From Azospirillum sp. RU38E (GTDB lineage: Bacteria; Pseudomonadota; Alphaproteobacteria; Azospirillales; Azospirillaceae): a stretch of 64,000 nt of DNA. The stretch spans positions 124,001 to 188,000 of the forward strand of contig NZ_FZOI01000011.1 in assembly GCF_900188385.1 (NCBI RefSeq), read 5' to 3'. The translations under genes were made by a program, and so were the position numbers. The notes beneath the pieces were generated by a model. That model saw only the letters and a program-made list of their open reading frames with translations, had not been told where the DNA came from and did not search any database. Positions 51,488-58,812 of this stretch are shown piece after piece. Positions within the stretch are counted from its first letter, which is position 1. Each line of letters opens with the position of its first letter.

Positions 51488-52272
51488 GCATGGAAACTCC
51501 GAACCAGTTCATTGACGCGGCTGGCCGCTTCCACATGCGGCATATGGCCAGCCCCTGGCAGCAGATGCAGGGGGATGCGGGTGGGGATCAGCTCTGCTGG
51601 CGGCGGCGGCACAATACGATCTTCCGCCCCCCAGATCAGTTGCAGCGCCACGCCCGGCGGTGCCCAGTCTCGCGCCACCAGCTTTTCGCCCAGATCGTCG
51701 CGGTTGGCGGCCAGAATGGCCCCGACCGCCTGCCGTGCCGCCGCATCCGCCATGCGCAGGGCCAGCGCGCGGGCCAGCGGCTCCACCAGTTGATCGGGCC
51801 GGGCGAACAGGGCGGCGGCCACGGCGCGGGCCTGTGCAATATCCGCCGCTGCGGCCAGCCGGTCCAGGAAACCATAATCCAGATCGCTGCCCAGCCCGGC
51901 ACAGGCCAGCAGGCTGGCGCGGCGCACCCGGCCGGGCCGGTGGGCCAGATCCAGCGCCACCCGAGCGCCCAGCGAATGGCCCACCAGATCAACCCGGCCC
52001 AGGCCCCGCTGATCCAACAGGTTTTCCACCCAATCGGCCAGATCGCACACCCGCGCCCCGCCGACATCCAGGGTGGAGGCACCATGGCCCGGCAAATCCA
52101 GCGCCAGCACCTTGCGTTCGCCACCGGCAAAGGCGGTGACGTTGAACTGCCAGGTCAGCGCATCCCCGCCCAGGCCGTGCAGCAGCACCAGCGGCACCCC
52201 GCCGCCCTGTTCGGTTTCCAGCCACGACGCGGGGCCATCATCCAGGGTGATCTTGTGCCGGCGCGGGCGCAT
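51484..52272 (-). CDS. alpha/beta-fold hydrolase
   Basis: About 262 residues from ATG MRPRRHKITL; a GTG 19 codons upstream, overlapping the first ACP gene, is an alternative. Fold motifs are LVLLHGLGGDALTW (oxyanion hole HG), nucleophile elbow VGHSLGARV, Asp in IWGAEDRIVP and His in LPGAGHMPHVE. It may act as a thioesterase or acyltransferase releasing or transferring the acyl chain from ACP. This is inferred from position. Confidence 0.85.
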   Translation of the reverse strand: MRPRRHKITLDDGPASWLETEQGGGVPLVLLHGLGGDALTWQFNVTAFAGGERKVLALDLPGHGASTLDVGGARVCDLADWVENLLDQRGLGRVDLVGHSLGARVALDLAHRPGRVRRASLLACAGLGSDLDYGFLDRLAAAADIAQARAVAAALFARPDQLVEPLARALALRMADAAARQAVGAILAANRDDLGEKLVARDWAPPGVALQLIWGAEDRIVPPPPAELIPTRIPLHLLPGAGHMPHVEAASRVNELVRSFHA

Positions 52273-52318
52273 TCCGCCACGGCTGCGCCCGGTTTCACCG
52301 GGGGCGGGCAGGGGCGTA

Positions 52319-52546
52319 TCAGGCAACACCGGCCAGCGCCAGCAGGTCGTTGATGCTCTTGGCCTTGGCCAGATCCTCGCCGGCCACCACCTTGTCGAAA
52401 TGTTCATCGACCAGGGCGATGAAGCTGATCACGGCCAGGCTGTCCCAGGCATCCAGCCCCTCCAGCACCTCTTCCCCGGTCAGGGTACCGGGGTCCAGTT
52501 CCAGCATCTCGTTCAGGGCATCCAGGAAATCGGCACGGTTCATCAT
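52319..52546 (-). CDS. acyl carrier protein (copy 1)
   Basis: 75 residues. The attachment Ser is in LDAWDSLAVISFIALVDEHF, with the ACP helix pattern around it. It is more typical than copy 2 and overlaps the CMP-transferase gene by 4 bp. The pair suggests one carrier for condensation and one for a different acyl intermediate. Confidence 0.88.
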   Translation of the reverse strand: MMNRADFLDALNEMLELDPGTLTGEEVLEGLDAWDSLAVISFIALVDEHFDKVVAGEDLAKAKSINDLLALAGVA

Positions 52547-53307
52547 TCTTCTCCTTCAGCGGGCAGGGTTTTCTGCACCACATCGCGGTTCAGCGCCACC
52601 CATTCCGGATGGGTCCGCATCAGCGCGTCGGCATCCTGCCAGCCGAAATCCGGGCGGGTGGCTGACAGCATCTCCAGCAAGCGGCATACCAGGGCGTAAT
52701 CGCCCGCTGTATCCACGCACCAGCGCCATGGCGCTTCTCCGTCGCCCACGATGTCGGGCCGGGTCAACAGGCCAAGGCGGAAGCGTTCGGGCCGGCGCCA
52801 GAGGAAGGGCATGACATGTTCGCGCTCGAATTCGGCCTTGCCCTCTTTCCAGGCGGTTTCCAGCACGTCCAGGCGGGTGATTTCCGCATCCAGCCCACGC
52901 GGATAGCGCGATACGTCAATACCAGCATAATCCAGCGGCTGGCCCTGGAAATAATCAACCAGATCATCCGCCAGCGCCGGGTCGATCAACGGGCAGTCGG
53001 CGGTGAAGCGCAGCACGATATCCGCCCCCCCGGCAAGGGCTGCCCGGTAGAAACGATCCAGCACGTCGGTTTCACTGCCCCGGAAGACCGGCACACCCAG
53101 CCCGGCGGCATGGTCGGCCAGGGCATCATCGGCGGGCAGGTCGCTGGTGGCGACCATCAGCGCATCCAGCCGGCGGCAACGCTGCAGCCGCGCCACCTGC
53201 CAGTCCAGCAGGGAGCGGCCGGCGGCGGGTAGCAGCACCTTGCCCGGCAGCCGGGTGGAGCCCAGCCGCGCCTGGGTGATGCCAACGATGCGGGGCCGGG
53301 CCACCAT
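52543..53307 (-). CDS. SpsF-like cytidylyltransferase (candidate CMP-nonulosonate synthetase)
   Basis: 254 residues. The nucleotide-binding start GITQARLGSTRLPGKVL and FTADCPLIDPALADDLV are typical of the SpsF/CTP_transf_3 family. Adjacent and overlapping pseI, it is the natural candidate to activate the nonulosonic acid as the CMP sugar (PseF role), though SpsF homologues are not always characterised. Confidence 0.82.
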   Translation of the reverse strand: MVARPRIVGITQARLGSTRLPGKVLLPAAGRSLLDWQVARLQRCRRLDALMVATSDLPADDALADHAAGLGVPVFRGSETDVLDRFYRAALAGGADIVLRFTADCPLIDPALADDLVDYFQGQPLDYAGIDVSRYPRGLDAEITRLDVLETAWKEGKAEFEREHVMPFLWRRPERFRLGLLTRPDIVGDGEAPWRWCVDTAGDYALVCRLLEMLSATRPDFGWQDADALMRTHPEWVALNRDVVQKTLPAEGEE

Positions 53308-54353
53308 CAGCCCTTCGGCCCCAGCATGGTCCAGTCCAGCGGTTCGCCGCGCGTCAGGTTGCGCGCTGCAACGCGGCCCAGCACATCGGGCAGGTGCTTG
53401 GGTGGCAGGCCCAGGCCGGGCCGGATGGAGCGCACATTAGCCCCCGTCAGCACCTCCCCCGCCGCGATATCGGCGGTGATGTAGAGGGAACGGCGGAAGC
53501 TGCGCCCCCCCGCCTCACTGGGTTTCAGCGCATAGGAGATGCTGCCCAGCGCCGCATGGGCGGCGGCGCAGGCATCTGCCATGGCGCGAAATTCCGCCGG
53601 CTCCAGCGAAAAGGCCGCATCCGGCCCGCCATCGGCGCGGGCCAGCGTGAAATGTTTTTCGATCACCACCGCCCCCAGCGCCACGGCTGCCACCGGTACG
53701 GCCACACCCATGGTGTGGTCGGACAGGCCGGCCGCGACATCGAAGGCCTGGGCCAGATGCGGGATGGTGCGCAGGTCGCAATCCTCCACCGGGGTGGGAT
53801 AGCCGGAGACGCAGTGCAACAAACAGATATTATCGTTGCCGGCCACCCGTGCGGCGGCCACCGCCTCTGCCACCTCCCCCAGGGAGGCCATGCCGGTGGA
53901 CATGATCAGCGGCTTGCCGGTGCGGGCGGCCTTTTCGATCAGGGGGAGGTCGATCAGTTCGAAGCTGGCGATCTTGTAGGCGGGCGCGCCCAGGCTTTCC
54001 AGCAGGTCGATGGCGGTGGGGTCAAATGGGCTGGAGAAGATAGGAATACCGATCTCGGCGGCATGGGCGAACAGCGCGGGGTGCCAGTCCCACGGTGTAT
54101 GGGCCTCCTGATACAGTTCATATAGCGTGCGCCCGGCCCACAGCCCGCCTTCCAGGCGGAATTCCGGCCGATCGACATCCAGCGTGATGGTATCGGCGGT
54201 GTAGGTTTGCAGCTTCACCGCATCGGCACCCGCCGCCTTGGCGGCATCGATCATCCGCCGCGCGCGGTCGATATCGCCATTATGGTTGCCCGACAGTTCC
54301 GCAATCAGGAACGGTTTCTGGCCTGGGGCGAAGCGGGCGGGAAATGCGGTCAT
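53307..54353 (-). CDS. pseI: pseudaminic acid synthase
   Basis: 348 residues, NeuB family. The TIM-barrel part shows IAELSGNHNGD, DAVKLQTYTAD, IFSSPFDPTAIDLLE and AAGLSDHTMG. The C-terminal SAF (antifreeze-like) domain starts near RSLYITADIAAGE. GNHNGD is closer to PseI than to NeuB/LegI. It condenses a 2,4-diacetamido hexose with phosphoenolpyruvate. First gene of the long operon towards the KAS III gene. Confidence 0.92.
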   Translation of the reverse strand: MTAFPARFAPGQKPFLIAELSGNHNGDIDRARRMIDAAKAAGADAVKLQTYTADTITLDVDRPEFRLEGGLWAGRTLYELYQEAHTPWDWHPALFAHAAEIGIPIFSSPFDPTAIDLLESLGAPAYKIASFELIDLPLIEKAARTGKPLIMSTGMASLGEVAEAVAAARVAGNDNICLLHCVSGYPTPVEDCDLRTIPHLAQAFDVAAGLSDHTMGVAVPVAAVALGAVVIEKHFTLARADGGPDAAFSLEPAEFRAMADACAAAHAALGSISYALKPSEAGGRSFRRSLYITADIAAGEVLTGANVRSIRPGLGLPPKHLPDVLGRVAARNLTRGEPLDWTMLGPKG

Positions 54354-54499
54354 GGGCGGATGTCCGACAGGGTTTTTTCTTTAATATCATCCGCATGGGG
54401 TGGGGTGGAAGAGGCAGACCCCGGCCATCGCGATACATGGTTGAGTGGAGGGGGAGGCAGGCGTACAATTTAACCAAACTTGCCAGCAAGGGGGGCGAC

Positions 54500-55576
54500 A
54501 TGGGCTTGATGGGGAAACATCTTAGGATTGGCCTGTCGGCGCTGGCCCTGGCGGCGTTAAGCCCGCTGGCGCTGGCAGCGACACCTGGGGACAACCCGCG
54601 CACCGACCCGGTGCTGCGGGACTGCGCCGGAATGCCGGGCCCGCGGGTGGATATCCGCGATCATCAGGAAGGTTGGGTGGATGTCCGCTTTACCGTGAAG
54701 GCGGATGGATCGGTGGCCGATGCTGTGGTGGCCGGTGCCCATGCTGCGGCAGGGGAGAGGCTGACAACAGCCCTTTCCGTTGCCAGCCGGTGCCAGTTCA
54801 CACCCGGCACCCTGAAAGGTGCCCCCGCCGATACGCTGAACCAGACCCGGCGGGTGTTTTTCCAGATGGACCCGCCGGACAAGGCCACGGATTTCGAACT
54901 CGTCAAGCGGTTCAAGGATGTGCGTGATTATCTGGAAAAGGGCGCGTTTGAGAAGGCGGCCGATACGCTGGACCGGATTGAGGGGCAGAGCAGCAATCTC
55001 TATGAAATTTCACAGGTATTGAGCCGGCGGGCCGCCCTGGCCGTGCGTCAGGGGCAGCCGGTGCTGGGCCTGATGTATCTGCGGCAGGTGGTGCCCAATG
55101 CCGATTATATGGCCGCCGACGAGCGTCAGGCCCTGCTGCGCCTGCGCCTGCAGCTTGAACTGGATCTGGGTCTGCCCGTGGATGCCGCACGCACAGCGGC
55201 CCTGATCGCTGATCTGGGCCGCCAGAATGGCGACAAGCCGCTGCTGGACCGGCTGGCCGCGCTGGAGAAGACGGTGGCCGGCAATGCTGCCTTTGGCGTA
55301 CAAGGGCGTCTGCCCCAGCAATGCCCCGCTGACCTTTGTGCCGGTGGCCGGGTGGAGTGGGTCTACCGTCCATCCAACCGCACCATTTCCCTGGCCAATA
55401 TCCAGGGCAGCCTTGACAAGGTGACAGCCCGTTGCCAGGGCAAAACCTATGAGGCCAGGGCCGAGGCGGGCGTCAGCTGGACGATTCCCGCCAGTTGGGG
55501 GGATTGTTCGGTGGCCGTTTCCGGCCAGCCGGGCAGCAGCTTCCAACTGGTCGATGAGAAGCTGCCGCCGGCGTAA
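54500..55576 (+). CDS. exported protein with TonB-like C-terminal-type domain
   Basis: 358 residues from ATG after AAGGGGGGCG. Signal peptide ends SPLALA. Residues ~30-120 resemble the energy-transducer TonB C-terminal domain (VDVRFTVKADGSVADAVV, SRCQFTPGT). The middle ~130-260 is helical and TPR-like (ALAVRQGQPVLGLMYLRQV). The C-terminal ~90 residues contain four Cys, probably disulfide-bonded. Periplasmic; function unknown. It is divergent from pseI and lies inside the glycan locus. Confidence 0.7.
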   Translation: MGLMGKHLRIGLSALALAALSPLALAATPGDNPRTDPVLRDCAGMPGPRVDIRDHQEGWVDVRFTVKADGSVADAVVAGAHAAAGERLTTALSVASRCQFTPGTLKGAPADTLNQTRRVFFQMDPPDKATDFELVKRFKDVRDYLEKGAFEKAADTLDRIEGQSSNLYEISQVLSRRAALAVRQGQPVLGLMYLRQVVPNADYMAADERQALLRLRLQLELDLGLPVDAARTAALIADLGRQNGDKPLLDRLAALEKTVAGNAAFGVQGRLPQQCPADLCAGGRVEWVYRPSNRTISLANIQGSLDKVTARCQGKTYEARAEAGVSWTIPASWGDCSVAVSGQPGSSFQLVDEKLPPA

Positions 55577-55617
55577 GGCAAACCCGGCCCCTTGCTAAAA
55601 GGGGCCGGGTTTGCCGG
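55577..55617 (+). terminator. hairpin terminator after exported protein gene
   Basis: GGCAAACCCGGCCCC pairs with GGGGCCGGGTTTGCC around TTGCTAAAA. Very strong; shared with convergent ribH2. Confidence 0.8.
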
Positions 55618-55618
55618 T

Positions 55619-56083
55619 TCAGGGCAGTTTTGCCAGCGCGGCCACAGTGCTGGCGCAAGCCACGGCCGCTTCCTGACCCTTCTTCACGAAATGATCGCGG
55701 AAGAAGCCGGTATGCACATCATGTTCGTGGAAATGATGCGGCGTCAGCACGGCGGAAAATACCGGAACGCCGGTATCCAGCTGTACCCGCATCAGGCCGT
55801 CGATCACGGCCGAGGCCACGAAATCATGCCGGTAGATGCCGCCATCGACCACGAAACCGGCGGCGACAATGCCGGCATAGCGGCCGCTGCGGGCCAGTTT
55901 CAGCGCGTGCAGGGGGATTTCAAAGGCGCCCGGCACCTCAAACAGATCGACATTGCCGGCGGGAATGCCCAGATCGCCGATGCTGGCCAGGAAACTGTCG
56001 CGTGCATTATCGACAATATCGCGGTGCCAGCAGGATTGGATGAACGCGATGCGGGTATCGGGGGAAAAATGAAACTGATTCAT
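55619..56083 (-). CDS. ribH2: 6,7-dimethyl-8-ribityllumazine synthase, type II (RibH2)
   Basis: 154 residues. Distinct from RibH1 in the rib operon and of the RibH2 type known from Brucella: [31 protein letters not shown] and [16 protein letters not shown]. In Brucella the RibH2 isoform has weak activity. It lies 81 bp downstream of a canonical FMN riboswitch on the same strand, so its expression should fall when FMN is high. Confidence 0.93.
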   Translation of the reverse strand: MNQFHFSPDTRIAFIQSCWHRDIVDNARDSFLASIGDLGIPAGNVDLFEVPGAFEIPLHALKLARSGRYAGIVAAGFVVDGGIYRHDFVASAVIDGLMRVQLDTGVPVFSAVLTPHHFHEHDVHTGFFRDHFVKKGQEAAVACASTVAALAKLP

Positions 56084-56163
56084 GGTCTTCCTTTCTGGAC
56101 CAGAATCAGGGCATGGCGGCAGCGTCAGGGCCCAGCCCGTCTGGGCCGCCCCCCTGGCAGTGC

Positions 56164-56292
56164 CGGTCCTCTTTCATCCGGACTGTAACCGTCGGCCCCG
56201 GAATTTCACCGGATCTGCTGGACCCCGGCCTGGTGGCCGGGCGCTCGCGGGCTGTACCGCCGGTGGGGACTTTCACCCCGCCCTGAGAGACA
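56164..56292 (-). promoter_or_regulatory. FMN riboswitch (RFN element)
   Basis: On the minus strand the element contains CTCAGGGCGGGGTGAAAGTC, CCCACCGGCGGTACAGCCC, then CCAGCAGATCCGGTGAAATT, CCGACGGTTACAGTCCGG and the closing GATGAAAGAGGACC. This is a nearly consensus six-helix RFN. It precedes only ribH2, not the main rib operon. Confidence 0.95.
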
Positions 56293-56411
56293 GCGACACC
56301 CGGACTGGATGCCACTGACGCCGCGATAGCAGGAAGTGCCGGCAGGCGCAATATCCAAATAACAAATATCCGCTGTGGGAACGAAAAATTTCCCGATCTA
56401 TATGGTGGGGA

Positions 56412-57626
56412 TTAGTCCAGGATTATGCTGCGGACGGCTGCCACCACCCGATCCAGATCGGCCAGCGACATGCCGGCATAGAGCGGCAGCGAGAGGCAAT
56501 GTTGATACCAGCCTTCCGCGCCCGGCAATTCCAGGGCCCCATAGCGCTGCTGATAGTAGGGTTGGCGGTGCACGGGGATGTAATGCACCTGCGATCCGAT
56601 GCCCATGGCCCGCAGCCGGGCCGTGAAGGCGCTGCGATCCAGCCCGAGGGCAGCAAAATCCAGCCGCACGGGATAAAGATGCCAGCCCGGTTCCACCCCT
56701 GCCACCCGCGCCACCGGCAGCAGGCGGGGGGCCAGGGGGGCGAAGGCGGCATCATACAGGGCCACCAGCTTGCGCCGTGCGGCCAGGAAATGCGCCAGCT
56801 TGTCCAATTGGGAGCGGCCAAGGGCGGCCTGGATATCGGTCATCCGGTAATTGAAACCGATCTCCGGCATTTCATAATACCAGGGGTTGGGCTTGCCATC
56901 AGCCCCGGTGGCGGCTGCCCCATCCTGAAAGGCACTGGCATCGCGCACCATGCCATGGCTGACCAGCCGGCGCAGCCTTGCGGCCAGCGCATCGTCATTG
57001 GTGGTCACCATCCCGCCTTCACCGGTGGCCAGGGTCTTCACCGGGTGGAAGGAGAAGCAGGCCATGGCGGCACGGTCACAGGCGCCCACTTCCACCACGG
57101 CCCCATCCCCGCCGGGCAGGCGGGTGCCGATGGCGTGGCAGGCATCTTCCACCAGCGCCAGCCCGCGTTCGGCGGCCAGATCGGCCAGCCCCGCCATGTC
57201 GGCGGGCTGGCCGGCCAGATGCACCGGAATGATGGCGCGCACCCGCCGGCCCTGTGCCGCTGCCCGCGCGATGGCCGCCTCTGCGTCGGCCCGGCGCATC
57301 AGGCCGGTGTGCGGGTCCACATCGGCAAAGGCCACCTCCGCCCCGACATAGCGGGGGGCATTGGCACTGGCCAGAAAGGTGATGCTGGGCACAACCACCG
57401 CATCCCCCGGCCCGATACCCAGGGCCAGCAGGGCCAGATGCAGCGCCGCCGTGCCATTGGCACAGGCGATGGCATGTTTCGCCCCCACCTGGGCGGCAAA
57501 GGCCAATTCAAACCAGCCGACCTGCGGCCCCTGGGTCAGCCAGTCGCCCCGCAGCACCTGGGTGACGGCCTCAATATCCGCCTCATCCAGATATTGTTTT
57601 CCATACGGAATGAAACCGCCACTCAC
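56412..57626 (-). CDS. pseC: UDP-4-amino-4,6-dideoxy-AltNAc transaminase
   Basis: 404 residues from a GTG overlapping the pseB stop (GTGA). DegT/DnrJ/EryC1 PLP family: FIPYGKQYLDEADIEAV and ACANGTAALHLALLALG, with the PLP Lys in SFHPVKTLATGEGG and NYRMTDIQAALG. PseC adds the 4-amino group to the 4-keto sugar made by PseB. The pair is coupled. Confidence 0.92.
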   Translation of the reverse strand: MSGGFIPYGKQYLDEADIEAVTQVLRGDWLTQGPQVGWFELAFAAQVGAKHAIACANGTAALHLALLALGIGPGDAVVVPSITFLASANAPRYVGAEVAFADVDPHTGLMRRADAEAAIARAAAQGRRVRAIIPVHLAGQPADMAGLADLAAERGLALVEDACHAIGTRLPGGDGAVVEVGACDRAAMACFSFHPVKTLATGEGGMVTTNDDALAARLRRLVSHGMVRDASAFQDGAAATGADGKPNPWYYEMPEIGFNYRMTDIQAALGRSQLDKLAHFLAARRKLVALYDAAFAPLAPRLLPVARVAGVEPGWHLYPVRLDFAALGLDRSAFTARLRAMGIGSQVHYIPVHRQPYYQQRYGALELPGAEGWYQHCLSLPLYAGMSLADLDRVVAAVRSIILD

Positions 57627-58663
57627 GCCGGTCGCTCCAGCAGCGGGCGCAAGCTCTCCGGCGTCAACCATTCCGGGTTCGTATCGGATCTGTAGGAGAA
57701 GCCATCAGGCACCGGCACTGCCCCCTGTTTGGTATAGGGCGCGCGGTCCCACCAGTTGAAGGATGGTTCGATCACGTAACGATCCGGCAGCTCCACGGTC
57801 TGGCGGGCATCATCCTCCGTGATCATGATTTCATGCAGCTTTTCCCCCGGCCGGATGCCCACCAGCTTGTGCGGCAGGGCGGGGGCCATGGTGCGGGCCA
57901 GATCGACGATCCGCATGGAGGGGATCTTGGGCACGAAAATTTCCCCGCCCTGCATCATGCCAAAGCAGGAGGCGACGAATTCCACGCCCTTGTCCAGGGT
58001 GATCCAGAAGCGGGTCATCCGCTCATCCGTGATGGGCAGATACGTCGCCCCCTCTTCCACCAGCTTGCGGAAGAAGGGCACCACACTGCCGCGTGACCCC
58101 ACTACATTGCCGTAGCGAACGGCGCAGAAGCGGGTGCCGACGGAACCGGACAGATTATTCGACGCCACGAAAATCTTGTCCGACGCCAGTTTGGAGGCAC
58201 CGTAGAGATTGATCGGGCTGGCCGCCTTGTCGGTGGACAGCGCCACCACCCGCTTCACTTTGTTGTAAATTGCGGCGTGCACGACATTTTCTGCGCCGTT
58301 GATATTGGTACGGATACATTCCAGCGGGTTATATTCTGCCGTCGGCACATGTTTCAGCGCGGCTGCGTGGACAACATAGTCGATTTCCCGCATCGCCATG
58401 TCCAGCCGCTGCTGGTCGCGCACATCGCCGATGAAAAAGCGCAGCACGTCGCGGTTATCCAGATCGGCGAATTGCTGCTGCATCTCATATTGCTTGAACT
58501 CATCCCGCGAGAAAATCACCAGCCGGCGCGGCTGCGCCTGGGTCAGCAGATAGCGGGCGAAGCGCCGCCCGAAGGAGCCGGTTCCCCCGGTGATCATGAT
58601 GGCGGCGCCCTTGAACAGGGCGGCGGGGCTGCTGGCGGTGGCGATCATGCCGGGCGCATCCAT
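57623..58663 (-). CDS. pseB: UDP-N-acetylglucosamine 4,6-dehydratase/5-epimerase
   Basis: About 346 residues from ATG MDAPGM; a second ATG five codons on is possible. Extended SDR: MITGGTGSFGRRFARYLL, ALKHVPTAEYNPLECIRTN, STDKAASPINLYGASKLASD (with YxxxK) and GRPGEKLHE-like GIRPGEKLHEIM. First step of pseudaminic acid synthesis. It is divergent from the giant TPR-glycosyltransferase with 149 bp between. Confidence 0.95.
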   Translation of the reverse strand: MDAPGMIATASSPAALFKGAAIMITGGTGSFGRRFARYLLTQAQPRRLVIFSRDEFKQYEMQQQFADLDNRDVLRFFIGDVRDQQRLDMAMREIDYVVHAAALKHVPTAEYNPLECIRTNINGAENVVHAAIYNKVKRVVALSTDKAASPINLYGASKLASDKIFVASNNLSGSVGTRFCAVRYGNVVGSRGSVVPFFRKLVEEGATYLPITDERMTRFWITLDKGVEFVASCFGMMQGGEIFVPKIPSMRIVDLARTMAPALPHKLVGIRPGEKLHEIMITEDDARQTVELPDRYVIEPSFNWWDRAPYTKQGAVPVPDGFSYRSDTNPEWLTPESLRPLLERPA

Positions 58664-58812
58664 GGGCGTGGCGGGCGGTTTGGTCTTGGACTGGAGTCTA
58701 ACCAGTTTATCCAGCCGGGTTAAGCATTTCCGGCCAATGCGGGGTTGGTATGGCGCTGAAGCCTGGGCTAGACTGCCGATCCCGCCACGGCCGACACTGA
58801 ACCGGACCCGGA

